64,000 bases of DNA from Pseudescherichia sp031979925 (GCF_031979925.1 NZ_DALZFB010000011.1:62001-126000); one strand, 5' to 3'; counted from the first letter of the stretch, positions 37,433 through 46,816 are shown. Made by a program: numbers and translations. The notes: generated by a model not told the origin, from the sequence alone.

Positions 37433-38821
37433 ATGTCTGGAGGATTAGTTACAGCTGCATACATTGTTGCCGCGATCCTGTTTATTTTCAGCCTGGCCGG
37501 GCTGTCAAAGCATGAGACCTCTCAGCAGGGTAACCGCTTTGGCATGGCCGGGATGGCGATTGCGCTGATCGCCACCATCTTTGGGCCGGATACCGGCAAC
37601 GTTGCCTGGATCATCGTCGCGATGATTATCGGTGGCGCGATTGGTATCCATCTGGCGAAAAAAGTTGAGATGACCGAGATGCCGGAGCTGGTGGCGATCC
37701 TGCACAGCTTCGTGGGTCTGGCAGCGGTGCTGGTAGGCTTTAACAGCTACCTGTATCACGAGCCGGGACTCGAGCCGATTCTGGTCAATATTCACCTGAC
37801 TGAGGTGTTCCTGGGTATCTTTATCGGTGCGGTGACTTTCACCGGCTCCATCGTGGCGTTCGGCAAGCTGCGCGGTAAGATCTCCTCTAAACCGCTGATG
37901 CTACCGAACCGTCACAAGATGAACCTTGCGGCGCTGGTGGTCTCATTCCTGCTGCTGCTGGTGTTTGTTCGTACCGAAAGCGTAGGGCTGCAGGTGCTGG
38001 CGCTGCTGGTGATGACCATTATTGCGCTGGCCTTTGGCTGGCACCTGGTGGCGTCGATCGGCGGGGCAGATATGCCGGTTGTGGTGTCGATGCTCAACTC
38101 CTACTCTGGCTGGGCAGCGGCGGCGGCGGGCTTTATGCTCAGCAACGACCTGCTGATCGTGACCGGTGCGCTGGTAGGCTCGTCCGGTGCGATCCTCTCC
38201 TACATCATGTGTAAGGCGATGAACCGTTCGTTTGTTAGCGTGATCGCCGGTGGCTTTGGCACCGACGGCTCCTCAACCGGTGAAGACGACGAGGTGGGTG
38301 AGCATCGTGAAATCAGCGCGGAAGATACCGCAGATCTGCTGAAGAATTCACACTCGGTCATCATTACCCCAGGTTACGGCATGGCGGTGGCGCAGGCGCA
38401 GTATCCGGTTGCCGAGATCACTGAGAAGCTGCGCGCTCGCGGCATCAAGGTGCGCTTCGGTATTCACCCGGTTGCTGGACGTCTGCCGGGCCATATGAAC
38501 GTGCTGCTGGCAGAGGCGAAGGTGCCGTACGACATCGTACTGGAGATGGATGAGATCAACGATGATTTCGCCGATACCGATACGGTGCTGGTCATTGGCG
38601 CGAACGATACCGTCAACCCGGCGGCGCTGGACGATCCGCGTAGCCCGATTGCCGGGATGCCGGTTCTGGAAGTGTGGAAGGCGCAGAACGTGATTGTGTT
38701 TAAGCGCTCAATGAACACCGGCTACGCTGGCGTGCAGAACCCGCTGTTCTTTAAAGAGAACACCCAGATGCTGTTTGGCGATGCCAAGCAGAGCGTGGAT
38801 GCGATCCTCAAAGCGTTGTAA
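37433..38821 (+). CDS. pntB: Proton-translocating transhydrogenase subunit beta
   Basis: PntB (462 residues) supplies nine membrane helices and the NADP(H)-binding domain III. The domain III motifs GYGMAVAQAQYPVAEI (about residues 314-329) and GANDTVNPAA (about 391-400) are intact, as are His-containing membrane segments for proton conduction. It forms an operon with pntA and ends at a strong terminator. Confidence 0.97.
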   Translation: MSGGLVTAAYIVAAILFIFSLAGLSKHETSQQGNRFGMAGMAIALIATIFGPDTGNVAWIIVAMIIGGAIGIHLAKKVEMTEMPELVAILHSFVGLAAVLVGFNSYLYHEPGLEPILVNIHLTEVFLGIFIGAVTFTGSIVAFGKLRGKISSKPLMLPNRHKMNLAALVVSFLLLLVFVRTESVGLQVLALLVMTIIALAFGWHLVASIGGADMPVVVSMLNSYSGWAAAAAGFMLSNDLLIVTGALVGSSGAILSYIMCKAMNRSFVSVIAGGFGTDGSSTGEDDEVGEHREISAEDTADLLKNSHSVIITPGYGMAVAQAQYPVAEITEKLRARGIKVRFGIHPVAGRLPGHMNVLLAEAKVPYDIVLEMDEINDDFADTDTVLVIGANDTVNPAALDDPRSPIAGMPVLEVWKAQNVIVFKRSMNTGYAGVQNPLFFKENTQMLFGDAKQSVDAILKAL

Positions 38822-38840
38822 AAGACGCATTAAACAAAAA

Positions 38841-38865
38841 AACCGCCTTTACGGCGGTTTTTTTA
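38841..38865 (+). terminator. Terminator of pntAB
   Basis: AACCGCC and GGCGGTT form a 7-bp stem with a short TTTAC loop followed by six T, 20 bases after the pntB stop. Confidence 0.93.
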
Positions 38866-38878
38866 TAGCATCAACGAC

Positions 38879-39829
38879 TCAATCGTCTTCGTCGTCATCA
38901 ATCTCAACCGGCGACCGGTAATCATCGGGTTTGATCACCAACAGGTCGCAGCGCAGATGGTCGATAACCTGCTCGGCGGTATTACCTAAAAACGCGGCGG
39001 AGAGGCCGGTACGCCCGACCGTTCCCAGCACGACCACACCTGCCTGCAGATGCTCTGTCAGGTCAGGGATCACCTCTTCGGGCAGCCCTTTTTCAACGTG
39101 GGTCAGCTTCTCTGAAATACCAAACTTCTGCCGCAGGGCTTTCATCGCCAGCAGGTGTTGACCACGGATAGCATCGTTGTAGACGGTAGGATCAAACTCC
39201 GGAAGCTCGATAGCAATGTTAATCGGGGTGACAGGGTAAGCACCGATCAGATGGACTTCCGTGTGATTTACCTGTTCGGCCAGCTGGATAGTTTCACGCA
39301 CCAGCTTCTCGTTCAGCGCATTATGGTACGGCTCTTCGCTGGCCAGATTGACCGCGACCAGCGCCTTGCCACCTTCAGGCCACGGCTGGTCTTTTACCAT
39401 CCAGACCGGGCAGGGGCACTTACGCAGCAGGTGCCAGTCTGTAGGGGTAAAGATCACCGATTCCAGCTTGTCGTGCTGGTGGGTCATCTTCAATACCAGA
39501 TCGTGTTGCCCGGTTAAGACTTCCTGAATAATGGCTTCGAAGGGGCGGTTGTGCCAGATCACCTTGATATCAATTGGCACTCCGGCATCAAGGTAGAATT
39601 TTGCCTGCTCGCGGATCCAGGCGGTCCGCTGGCTAATGACGCCCTGACGCATGGCGGTCCGCTCGTCGGGCGACAGAAGGGTGGTCATTTCGTATGAGAA
39701 GTCATAGATCGGCAGAAAGGCTTTAATGCGGCCGCCTATCTTCTGATGCAAATATACAGCGCGCCGCAGCGCTGGCTGGTCATCCTGATTGGGATCGATG
39801 GCAACCAGCATATTTTGATACATGGCCAT
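38879..39829 (-). CDS. uspE: Tandem universal stress protein UspE
   Basis: UspE has two Usp domains in tandem and in E. coli is linked to DNA-damage tolerance, motility and aggregation. The 316-residue length equals E. coli. The second domain contains the VVLGTVGRTGLSAAFLGN-type nucleotide-loop remnant (about residues 260-278). The start MAMYQNMLVAID is at 39829, with GGAGACCC upstream; a second ATG two codons later is possible. It lies next to fnr, as in E. coli, but here it is fused in order to pntB. Confidence 0.95.
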   Translation of the reverse strand: MAMYQNMLVAIDPNQDDQPALRRAVYLHQKIGGRIKAFLPIYDFSYEMTTLLSPDERTAMRQGVISQRTAWIREQAKFYLDAGVPIDIKVIWHNRPFEAIIQEVLTGQHDLVLKMTHQHDKLESVIFTPTDWHLLRKCPCPVWMVKDQPWPEGGKALVAVNLASEEPYHNALNEKLVRETIQLAEQVNHTEVHLIGAYPVTPINIAIELPEFDPTVYNDAIRGQHLLAMKALRQKFGISEKLTHVEKGLPEEVIPDLTEHLQAGVVVLGTVGRTGLSAAFLGNTAEQVIDHLRCDLLVIKPDDYRSPVEIDDDEDD

Positions 39830-39972
39830 ACAGGGTCTCCTTACATCTGTCACCGCAGTCTGTAAGTAAAAGAGTAACCTATATGAGCTAAATGAAACAG
39901 AGTAGAACCTTTGCCAGATCAACAAATCGGACTATTTTGCTGTCTGGCAAGGGCTGAATAGTGACGTTAACG

Positions 39973-40725
39973 TCAGGCGACGTTACGTGCGTGACCGGCA
40001 AGCTCGGCAAGAATATCGCCGTTCTCGATGGTGATGTACTTACCTTTTACTGCCAGCATGCCGCTTTTCTGGAAGCGTCCCAGCAGGCGGCTAATGGTCT
40101 CTACCGTCAGGCCCAGGTAGTTACCGATATCGCCACGGGTCATGGTCAGACGGAACTCACGGGGTGAGAAACCGCGCTGGGCAAAACGGCGGGAGAGGTT
40201 ATAGATAAAGGCCGCCAGGCGCTCTTCTGCATTTTTCTTGGATAGCAGCAGGATCATATCCTGATCGCCTTTGATTTCGCCGCTCATCAGACGCATCATC
40301 TGCTGGCGCAGGTTAGGCATCTTACCGGAGAGATCGTCCAGCGTCTCAAACGGAATTTCGCAGACCATTGAGGTCTCAAGCGCCTGAGCAAAGCTTGGAT
40401 GATGACCGGTACCGATAGCGTCGAAGCCCACCAGGTCACCCGCCAGATGGAAACCGGTGATCTGCTCATCGCCCTGTTCAGTAATGGTGTAGCTCTTAAT
40501 AGTACCGGAGCGGATCGCATAGAGCGATTTCAGTTCGTCACCCGCTTTAAACAGCGTTTGTCCTTTCTGAATCGGTTTTTTGCGCTCGATGATGTTATCA
40601 AGCTGGTCCAGCTCATGTTCATTGAGAGTAAACGGGATACAAAGCTGGCTGATGCTGCAATCCTGGCAATGGATAGCACAACCGCCAGATTGAATGCGTC
40701 GTATAATTCGCTTTTCCGGGATCAT
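39973..40725 (-). CDS. fnr: Oxygen-sensing regulator FNR
   Basis: FNR is the [4Fe-4S] CRP-family regulator of anaerobic metabolism. The 250-residue product is almost identical to E. coli FNR. Cluster ligands Cys20, Cys23 and Cys29 lie in HCQDCSISQLC and Cys122 in SMVCEIPF; the DNA-recognition helix reads LTVETISRLLGRF. The start MIPEKRII at 40725 matches E. coli. A near-consensus FNR box 20 bases upstream supports negative autoregulation. Confidence 0.98.
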   Translation of the reverse strand: MIPEKRIIRRIQSGGCAIHCQDCSISQLCIPFTLNEHELDQLDNIIERKKPIQKGQTLFKAGDELKSLYAIRSGTIKSYTITEQGDEQITGFHLAGDLVGFDAIGTGHHPSFAQALETSMVCEIPFETLDDLSGKMPNLRQQMMRLMSGEIKGDQDMILLLSKKNAEERLAAFIYNLSRRFAQRGFSPREFRLTMTRGDIGNYLGLTVETISRLLGRFQKSGMLAVKGKYITIENGDILAELAGHARNVA

Positions 40726-40744
40726 AAGTCTGCTCAGGCCGTAA

Positions 40745-40758
40745 TTGATATTGGTCAA
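40745..40758 (-). promoter_or_regulatory. FNR box in the fnr promoter
   Basis: On the minus strand the sequence is TTGACCAATATCAA, nine of ten conserved positions of TTGAT-N4-ATCAA. It sits 20 bases before the fnr start, where E. coli fnr has its autoregulatory site. Confidence 0.8.
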
Positions 40759-40919
40759 TTTTAACATCTTTTTGCTGACCACGTAAGCCTGGTTAAACGT
40801 CAAACAGCGATTATTGGAACCATTGGAAAATCAATAAGTTTAACTCATTGAAATTCCTTAGTTTGATTATGGGTTTATCGAATAATCGCCAGTAAAAAGG
40901 CACAAAACGGCCTCTTTTT

Positions 40920-41435
40920 TCACAGTAAAAGATAACCCTCATGACGCAAAAGCCACTCTTTGCGCTGCACGCCACCGGCGTAGCCGGTCAGAGTACCGTT
41001 CCGCCCGATGACCCGATGGCAGGGGACGACGATGCTTACTGGATTAGAGCCATTTGCTGCGCCGACCGCCCGTGCTGCACCGGCCCGCCCCAGTAGATCA
41101 GCCAGCTGACCGTAGTGGATAACCTGGCCGCAGGGGATCTCACGCAGCGCTTTCCATACCTCGCGCTGAAAAGGGGTGCCCGCCGTTTCGGTGGGCAGGT
41201 CATCTATCACGCTAAGGTTGCCAGCAAAGTAGTCGTGGAGTTTATCGCTTAACCCGCCGGGGTTGGTTGTCGCTACCCGGCGGTAGCCTGGCTTACGGTA
41301 GTGAACGTTGAGCAGCAGTTCCATACGGTCGGCGTGCTCTTCCCACTCGACGGCGCGCAGGCGATACTGTTCATCGCAGATCACCCACAAAGGGCCAAGA
41401 GGCGTGTCAATTTTATCTTCCAGCAGGGTTAACAT
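40920..41435 (-). CDS. ogt: O6-alkylguanine-DNA alkyltransferase Ogt
   Basis: Ogt removes alkyl groups from O6-guanine and O4-thymine in DNA by suicide transfer to cysteine. The 171-residue product has the acceptor motif IVVPCHRVIG (Cys about residue 139) and the helix-turn-helix finger FQREVWKALREIPCGQV. In E. coli the abg genes follow; they are absent here and smrA comes next. Confidence 0.96.
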   Translation of the reverse strand: MLTLLEDKIDTPLGPLWVICDEQYRLRAVEWEEHADRMELLLNVHYRKPGYRRVATTNPGGLSDKLHDYFAGNLSVIDDLPTETAGTPFQREVWKALREIPCGQVIHYGQLADLLGRAGAARAVGAANGSNPVSIVVPCHRVIGRNGTLTGYAGGVQRKEWLLRHEGYLLL

Positions 41436-41492
41436 GAGGGATCCTGAACATGCAGCGTGGCAATATAGGATATTATCTTACCGATTTTGGCG

Positions 41493-41588
41493 CAAAAAAA
41501 TAGAGCCTGCCGACATCCGCCAGACTCTACAGTACACACAGCAGTGCATCCCTACCTTATTTTAACGCAACGATTCCTTATGCGGGTT
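41493..41588 (-). ncRNA. mcaS: McaS small RNA homologue
   Basis: On the minus strand, 41493-41551 closely matches the 3' two-thirds of E. coli McaS: GATGCACTGCTGTGTGTACT, then the TAGAGTCTGGCGGATGTC stem and a terminator arm ending in seven T. The setting agrees, upstream of smrA (ydaL). A TATACT minus-10 box (41595-41600) predicts a start near 41588, giving about 96 nt, the E. coli length. The first ~37 nt differ from E. coli. McaS is an Hfq RNA that represses csgD, activates flhD and binds CsrA. Recognition is from memory of the sequence. Confidence 0.8.
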
Positions 41589-41704
41589 TATTTTAGTATA
41601 GACATCTTTAATGCTAATTCCAGTAAAAATTGGTAATGAATTTGTCAACGATTTAAGTTAAACCATTTTGTTTACTGTAATTGTGGTATTAGTTAAGGAG
41701 AGGT

Positions 41705-41730
41705 TAATGTACTTAAACCCGAGTACATTA
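41705..41730. promoter_or_regulatory. Palindrome upstream of smrA
   Basis: TAATGTACT and AGTACATTA form a perfect 9-bp inverted repeat with an eight-base spacer, 116 bases before smrA. GTACT-N8-AGTAC is the outer pattern of TrpR operators, but the inner CTAG bases are missing, so identity is open. It could also serve the neighbouring mcaS promoter. Confidence 0.35.
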
Positions 41731-41845
41731 TGCTGATTAAGTCTCCTTTCAGGAATGTTCAGGAAATTAATCAACATCGTTGAGACCTGTCGCGCAGGTG
41801 GCTATAGTAGCGCCTGTGCTGTCAAACGTTACACGAGGAGCGAGC

Positions 41846-42409
41846 ATGAACCTTGACGACAAATCGCTATTTCTTGACGCCATGGAGGATGTCCAACCCC
41901 TGAAACGCTGTGCCGACGTACACTGGCAACCCAGCCGTAATACGCGCACGCCGCCGCGTATCGATCTGTTGCAGCAGGAAAATTTTCTGACGACGGATTT
42001 TCTTGAGGTCGTGCCGCTGGCAATGCCGCTGGAGTTTCGTCGCGAAGGGTTACAGAGCGGGGTGCTGGATAAGCTACGCCTCGGCAAGTACAGCCAGCAG
42101 GCCAGCCTGAACCTGCTGAAGCAGCCGGTAGAGCAGTGCCGCCAAATGCTATTTAGTTTCCTGCATCAGGCAAGGCAGGACAATCTGCGCAATTTACTTA
42201 TTATTCATGGCAAAGGACGCGATGATAAATCGCACGCTAATATTGTGCGTAGCTATCTTGCCCGATGGCTACCTGAGTTTGAGGATGTGCAAGCATTTTG
42301 TCAGGCGCTGCCGCATCATGGGGGAAGCGGGGCCTGTTATATTGCGCTGCGCAAATCTGCCCAGGCGAAACAGGATAATTGGGAACGGCATGCTAAACGC
42401 AGTCGTTAA
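41846..42409 (+). CDS. smrA: Smr-domain DNA endonuclease SmrA
   Basis: SmrA (YdaL) is a small MutS-related domain protein; the E. coli protein nicks DNA in vitro. The 187-residue product carries the Smr domain with the LIIHGKGRDDKSH motif (about residues 119-131) and LPHHGGSGACYIAL near the end. The start MNLDDKSLFLDAMEDVQPLK at 41846 follows ACACGAGGAGCGAGC and matches E. coli. Confidence 0.95.
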   Translation: MNLDDKSLFLDAMEDVQPLKRCADVHWQPSRNTRTPPRIDLLQQENFLTTDFLEVVPLAMPLEFRREGLQSGVLDKLRLGKYSQQASLNLLKQPVEQCRQMLFSFLHQARQDNLRNLLIIHGKGRDDKSHANIVRSYLARWLPEFEDVQAFCQALPHHGGSGACYIALRKSAQAKQDNWERHAKRSR

Positions 42410-42606
42410 GCTCTGGTAAATATTATTGTAGCTGCTTTTAATTATATTTACGTCCGGTAAAAAGCAAGCGATTTAATTAATTACGCGGCTTAACTAATGC
42501 AAGTATATTATATTTTGGGCACTCGTCAGGCGGCAAAAATTAGCGAAATTTAGCGGAGAGGGGAAGAGTGCCCGCTTCAGAGCGAAACGGGCAGGGGGAT
42601 GCAGAA

Positions 42607-43119
42607 TTAGCGTTTTGCTTCAGTATGTGGCTGCGCCGAACGTGACAGGAACTGTTCAGTCACGTCAGGGAGGTGGGTCTGGCACCAGTCGGCCATCGCA
42701 ATCTCCTGCTCACGGATCTGAGCAAAAATTGCCGCGCCTTCATGGTCACCAGCCAGCTCGGCTGCGCTGATCAGCGAGGTGTAGCAGGCAATTTCAAAGT
42801 GCTCGAAGACGTAGCCGCTGATTGCGCCCTTAACAACTTCATCAGGGGTCATCATGCCGCCAATGGCCTGACCCATCGCAGAGAGTTTACCCATTGCATC
42901 TTTCAGCGTTGAGGTAGAGATGTTGTTGCGGGCCAGAACCTGATCAACCAATTTCTGCTGCTGACGCGTCTCTTCAATATGCTGTACGATACGCGCACGC
43001 AAATCGGGGTAGTGCTCCAGACGGCCTGCCATCTTCTCCAGCATGGACTCGGCCTGTTTCTCCATCGCATGAGCGTCGCGTAACCAGTCATGATAGTGTT
43101 CGGTATAGTTAGTCGCCAT
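42607..43119 (-). CDS. yciE: DUF892 ferritin-like protein YciE
   Basis: A 170-residue four-helix protein of the DUF892/YciF family, closest to E. coli YciE (EHYHDWLRDAHAMEKQAESML start; SGYVFEHFEIACYTSL centre). Glu and His residues spaced along the helices suggest a diiron site. In E. coli the yciGFE genes are stationary-phase and osmotic-stress genes. Here it lies alone, downstream of a GH15 enzyme gene on the same strand, in what looks like a general stress cluster. The start follows ACGAGGAGTG. Confidence 0.9.
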   Translation of the reverse strand: MATNYTEHYHDWLRDAHAMEKQAESMLEKMAGRLEHYPDLRARIVQHIEETRQQQKLVDQVLARNNISTSTLKDAMGKLSAMGQAIGGMMTPDEVVKGAISGYVFEHFEIACYTSLISAAELAGDHEGAAIFAQIREQEIAMADWCQTHLPDVTEQFLSRSAQPHTEAKR

Positions 43120-43218
43120 CGTTAATCACTCCTCGTAAGATCTAATAATTTATTGCTCTCTTCAGTGGATTTAACAGAGCACTTACGCTCTGAAGTATAG
43201 AAGCCTTGGGTGATTTCG

Positions 43219-45054
43219 TCAGACGTGCCACTGTTTTTCGCCGTCGCGAAAGCGTGATAATGCGTCGGCAGCGCAGATCAGAGAAAGATGGCTCAGCCCC
43301 TGCGGGACATTGCCGCGCCACTCGCCGGTGCGCACGTCAAACATCTCGTTAAAGTTCTCGACGTTGCCTTTGTCGCACAGGCTGTCGAGAATGGTATCCA
43401 TGAACTCTGAAGCCTTAGCTGTGTCACCCAGCCGCGCCCAAGCCTCAACCAGCCAGAACGAGCAGGCCACAAAAGTGCTCTCCTCTTTCTCGACTTCGCT
43501 GTAGCGATAGAGCATCGGTGAATGGTGTCCCAGCTCTTCATACATGGCGTTATAGGTCGATTTCATTCGATCCGGGTCAACTTTCTTGCCGTAGTACCAC
43601 GTCAGGCACATGGCAGCGTCCAGATGGTCGCAACCCGCATAGAAAGTGTAGGCCTGCTTCTCTTCCGACCAGCAGTGGGTTTCAATCCAGTCGCTGATCC
43701 GGTCTCGCTCCCGGGACCAGCGGTTAACCCAGGTTTTTTCAATATGACCGTCTTCTGCCAGCCGGACGGCAATGTCCAGCGTTACCCAACACGCCATTTT
43801 GGAATGGGTGTAGTGACGCCGTTCGGGCAGCTCCCAGATACCGCAGTCGTCCTGGCGCCAGGTATCCGCACACTCATTTGCCAGCGAGGCCAGCAGACGG
43901 GCGGTGGTAAGATCCAGAATATGTCCGGCGTGAACAAACAGCAGGGCAGTATCCAGCATATCGCCATACATACTGAGCTGCTGCTGACTCTGGGCGTTAT
44001 TACCCACGCGTACCGGTTTGGACCCTTTATAGCCATCAAGCGGCAAATAGGTTTCATTTGGCACCACGTCGCCATCGAGGGTATAGCAGGCTCGCAGCTT
44101 GCCCTCATGACGCACGATGGTATGGGTTAGCCACGAGAAAGCAGCTTTACACTCCTCAAGCGCGCCGATAAAAGCAAAGGCACGAATAATCAGGCAGGCA
44201 TCGCGGATCCAGGCATAGCGGTAGTCATAGTTCTTCTCGCCGCCGATACCCTCAGGAAGTGAGGTAGTCGGGGCCGCGGCCAGCGCGCCGGTAGGGGAGT
44301 AGAGGAGAAACTTCAGTGCCAGCGCCGAGCGAACAACGTGCTGCTTATGTACGCCTTCATAACTCAAATTCTCTGCCCATGACGCCCAGTTTTTGTCACT
44401 AACGTCGATACGCTCGTCAATTCTCTCCAGCGGCGGCACCGCCAGCGGCTCCTTATCGCTAACCAGCAGGGCCACCAGCGAACGTGAGCCTGCTTTAACG
44501 GTAAAGGTGCCTTCGATCACCTTGTCATCAACAAGGGTGATCTCAATATCAGACGTAGTGCGCAGCATGGCCATCAGATCGCCCACGTGAACAATCTGAC
44601 CTTTACCTGAATCACTTATCCAGGAGGAGCGCGTGTAGGCGGCAGTGCCGGGCACAAAGACCAGCTTTAGCTTCACCTCGCCCTCTAAACCCTCTATCCG
44701 TCGGGCCAGCTCACACCAGGGCAGACGACCCGCGTTATTACTATTAAGGGACTCGGTAAATCTGACTTTACCCGTTTTAGTGGTATAGCAGGTCTCCAGC
44801 ACGTTGCTGTTTTCCCGGTACTGGCGCTGCATGCAGTAGTCATCGATCGGTTCGATCTGAAAATAACCCCCGAATTGCGCATCGAGAATGCGATCGAACA
44901 GCGGCGGCGAGTCCATGTTCGGCGCGCACCACCAGTCGATGGCACCATCAGGTGCAATCAACGCTACCGAACGACCATCGCCAATGGCGGCATAGTCGCC
45001 AAGGCCGGCATAGCCATCGATACGCTCGGTTCGGGGTAAAGGTTGATTCTTCAT
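43219..45054 (-). CDS. GH15 glycoside hydrolase (glucoamylase/trehalase-like)
   Basis: A 611-residue cytoplasmic enzyme with an N-terminal beta-sandwich and a C-terminal (alpha/alpha)6 barrel of family GH15. Signatures are DYAAIGDGRSVALIAPDGAI with DWWC near the start, NYDYRYAWIRDACL holding the substrate-binding WxRD, and GIWE-x-P/YTHSKMACW. Bacterial members act on short alpha-glucans or trehalose; the substrate here is not determined. The start is ATG 45054. It lies between the SDR and yciE genes, 50 bases after the SDR stop on the same strand, probably as an operon. Confidence 0.9.
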   Translation of the reverse strand: MKNQPLPRTERIDGYAGLGDYAAIGDGRSVALIAPDGAIDWWCAPNMDSPPLFDRILDAQFGGYFQIEPIDDYCMQRQYRENSNVLETCYTTKTGKVRFTESLNSNNAGRLPWCELARRIEGLEGEVKLKLVFVPGTAAYTRSSWISDSGKGQIVHVGDLMAMLRTTSDIEITLVDDKVIEGTFTVKAGSRSLVALLVSDKEPLAVPPLERIDERIDVSDKNWASWAENLSYEGVHKQHVVRSALALKFLLYSPTGALAAAPTTSLPEGIGGEKNYDYRYAWIRDACLIIRAFAFIGALEECKAAFSWLTHTIVRHEGKLRACYTLDGDVVPNETYLPLDGYKGSKPVRVGNNAQSQQQLSMYGDMLDTALLFVHAGHILDLTTARLLASLANECADTWRQDDCGIWELPERRHYTHSKMACWVTLDIAVRLAEDGHIEKTWVNRWSRERDRISDWIETHCWSEEKQAYTFYAGCDHLDAAMCLTWYYGKKVDPDRMKSTYNAMYEELGHHSPMLYRYSEVEKEESTFVACSFWLVEAWARLGDTAKASEFMDTILDSLCDKGNVENFNEMFDVRTGEWRGNVPQGLSHLSLICAADALSRFRDGEKQWHV

Positions 45055-45104
45055 CAATGCTTATCCTGCAAAAATCGATAAGGCAGGCAGGGCCTGCCTG
45101 CGTG

Positions 45105-45989
45105 TTACACGGTACCGGTGCCGCCGTCGGAGCACCAAACCTGGCCAGACGAGAAGGAGCTTTCATCAGAGGCAAACAGGACATAGAGCGGGGCGATCTC
45201 GACAGGCTGTCCCGGACGGGCAAGCGGAGCCGTCTCACCGAAAGCTTTCACTTTCTCCTGCGGCTGTCCGCCACACACCTGCAGCGGCGTCCAGTATGGG
45301 CCTGGGGCAACGGCGTTAACGCGGATCCCCTTCGGACCCAGCTGTTTAGCGAGCGCTTTAGTAAAGGCCACGTTACAAGCTTTGGTCTGGGCATAGTCCA
45401 GCAGGATATCGCTCGGCTGGAAGGCCTGAACGGAAGAGGTATTGATGATTACCGCGCCCTCTTTCAGATGCGGCACGGCTGCTTTAGTGATCCAGAATGG
45501 CGCATAGACGTTGGTTTTGAAGGTCTCATCGAAAGCTTCGGTGGTCAGCGTCTCAATAGATTCACAGAACTGCTGGTGACCGGCGTTGTTAACCAGAATA
45601 TCCAACCCGCCAAGCTTGTTGATGGCCTCGACCACCAGCTGCTGACAGAAGGTTTCTGAGCGAATATCACCGGGCAGGGCGACAGCATTGCGGCCTTCGG
45701 CCTTAATTAAGGCAATCACCGCTTCAGCGTCTGACTCCTCTTCTGGCAGGTAGTTAATAGCGACGTCTGCGCCTTCACGGGCATAAGCAATCGCTACAGC
45801 GCGACCAATACCGGAGTCGCCGCCAGTAATAAGCGCTTTTTTCCCTGCCAGGCGGCCTGAACCGGTATAGCTGGTTTCACCATGATCGGGGATCGGCTTC
45901 ATTTCTGACGCAAGCCCCGGCACTTTTTGAGTTTGCTCTACAAAAGGAGGGCGTGGATAGTGTGGCAGGTTGTTATCTTGTGTCGTCAT
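45105..45989 (-). CDS. YghA-like short-chain dehydrogenase
   Basis: A 294-residue SDR of the general-stress dehydrogenase group, related to E. coli YghA. A 45-residue leader precedes the Rossmann fold, with TGGDSGIGRAVAIAYAREGA at the cofactor site, NNAG, catalytic SSVQAFQPS and the YAQTK motif. The leader (PPFVEQTQKVPGLASEMKP) is typical of this subgroup and has no signal peptide. Substrate unknown. It is first in a minus-strand set with the GH15 gene and yciE. Confidence 0.9.
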   Translation of the reverse strand: MTTQDNNLPHYPRPPFVEQTQKVPGLASEMKPIPDHGETSYTGSGRLAGKKALITGGDSGIGRAVAIAYAREGADVAINYLPEEESDAEAVIALIKAEGRNAVALPGDIRSETFCQQLVVEAINKLGGLDILVNNAGHQQFCESIETLTTEAFDETFKTNVYAPFWITKAAVPHLKEGAVIINTSSVQAFQPSDILLDYAQTKACNVAFTKALAKQLGPKGIRVNAVAPGPYWTPLQVCGGQPQEKVKAFGETAPLARPGQPVEIAPLYVLFASDESSFSSGQVWCSDGGTGTV

Positions 45990-46418
45990 AATTATCCGTC
46001 TCGTTTGAATGAACCAGTAATAACCGTAGACAGCAATACGCCGATTCGCTATTTTTTTTAAAATTTATGCTGATACTTTAAAAACTTTACCTGGTACGTT
46101 ATTTTTACGTTGAAATTATGCTACCCGATTGAAATATGACTATTTAGCGTAACTTTCTGGTATTCAGTAAAGCTTGTGCTAAATAAACTGCGGGAAAGTG
46201 CAAATCATACGAAAGTACTGTTAACGTCTTGCAGTAAATGGTTCAGAATGCTCCTGGTTACAAGGTTATAGCCCTTAATTCTTAGGGTCGGCTTGTGTCT
46301 GCCTGACGGTAAGCTAAACTGAAAATTCCGCCGGTGAGTTTAAGATGAATCTTAAGCTCCGCTGACGAGATTGGCTGCAAAGGTTACATTATGCATCACG
46401 TTTATAAGGAGATTTAGG
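45990..46418. other. Regulatory gap before the BssS-like gene
   Basis: This 429-base AT-rich region lies between divergent genes. It has no supported open frame. Several imperfect short inverted repeats and AT-rich minus-10-like hexamers occur, including GCTAAACT at about 46312, but none is decisive. Confidence 0.45.
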
Positions 46419-46658
46419 ATGAGCAAAGAGCCCGTATTTCCTGCGTTTCCAGTCATTGGCTGGCAGGTAGGCCCGGTGGAGGATCATAACGGTGTAGTGG
46501 TTCAGTTCGGCTTCAGCGCCTCTCCGCATGCTGCGGGAGCCAGCACCTTTGATTCACAGTTCTTCCAGCTGTCACCAGAAATGGTAAAAAGTCTGATTTA
46601 CGATCTGCAGCGCAGTCTGCGTCAGTGTGAAAGTCCCGTAGCGGAAAAAGTTGCCTAA
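46419..46658 (+). CDS. BssS-family small protein
   Basis: A 79-residue soluble protein resembling the BssS biofilm-regulator family: FPVIGWQVGPVEDHNGVVVQ at residues 8-27, a variable loop, and a helix with FFQLSPEMVKSLIYDLQRSL near the end. E. coli BssS shares the HPLVGWDIS... start and the helix with W/F-x-LT-x-x-x-A-x-x-F/LI pattern. Regulation of biofilm is the family annotation, with little mechanism known. A clear AAGGAGATTTAGG site precedes the start. Confidence 0.6.
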   Translation: MSKEPVFPAFPVIGWQVGPVEDHNGVVVQFGFSASPHAAGASTFDSQFFQLSPEMVKSLIYDLQRSLRQCESPVAEKVA

Positions 46659-46816
46659 GCCTGCGCCACTTTCCAGCCGCAGTAGCGTGTATTTCTCTTG
46701 CTGCTGCGGAAACCCCCGCCCGATCGTCTCTACTATTTAATAAAAATAGTTGCGGCCGCGTTTTCATTGCTAATCTTGATTTAACGCAGTAGCCATGAGT
46801 GGTCGTAGGTGCAAAC

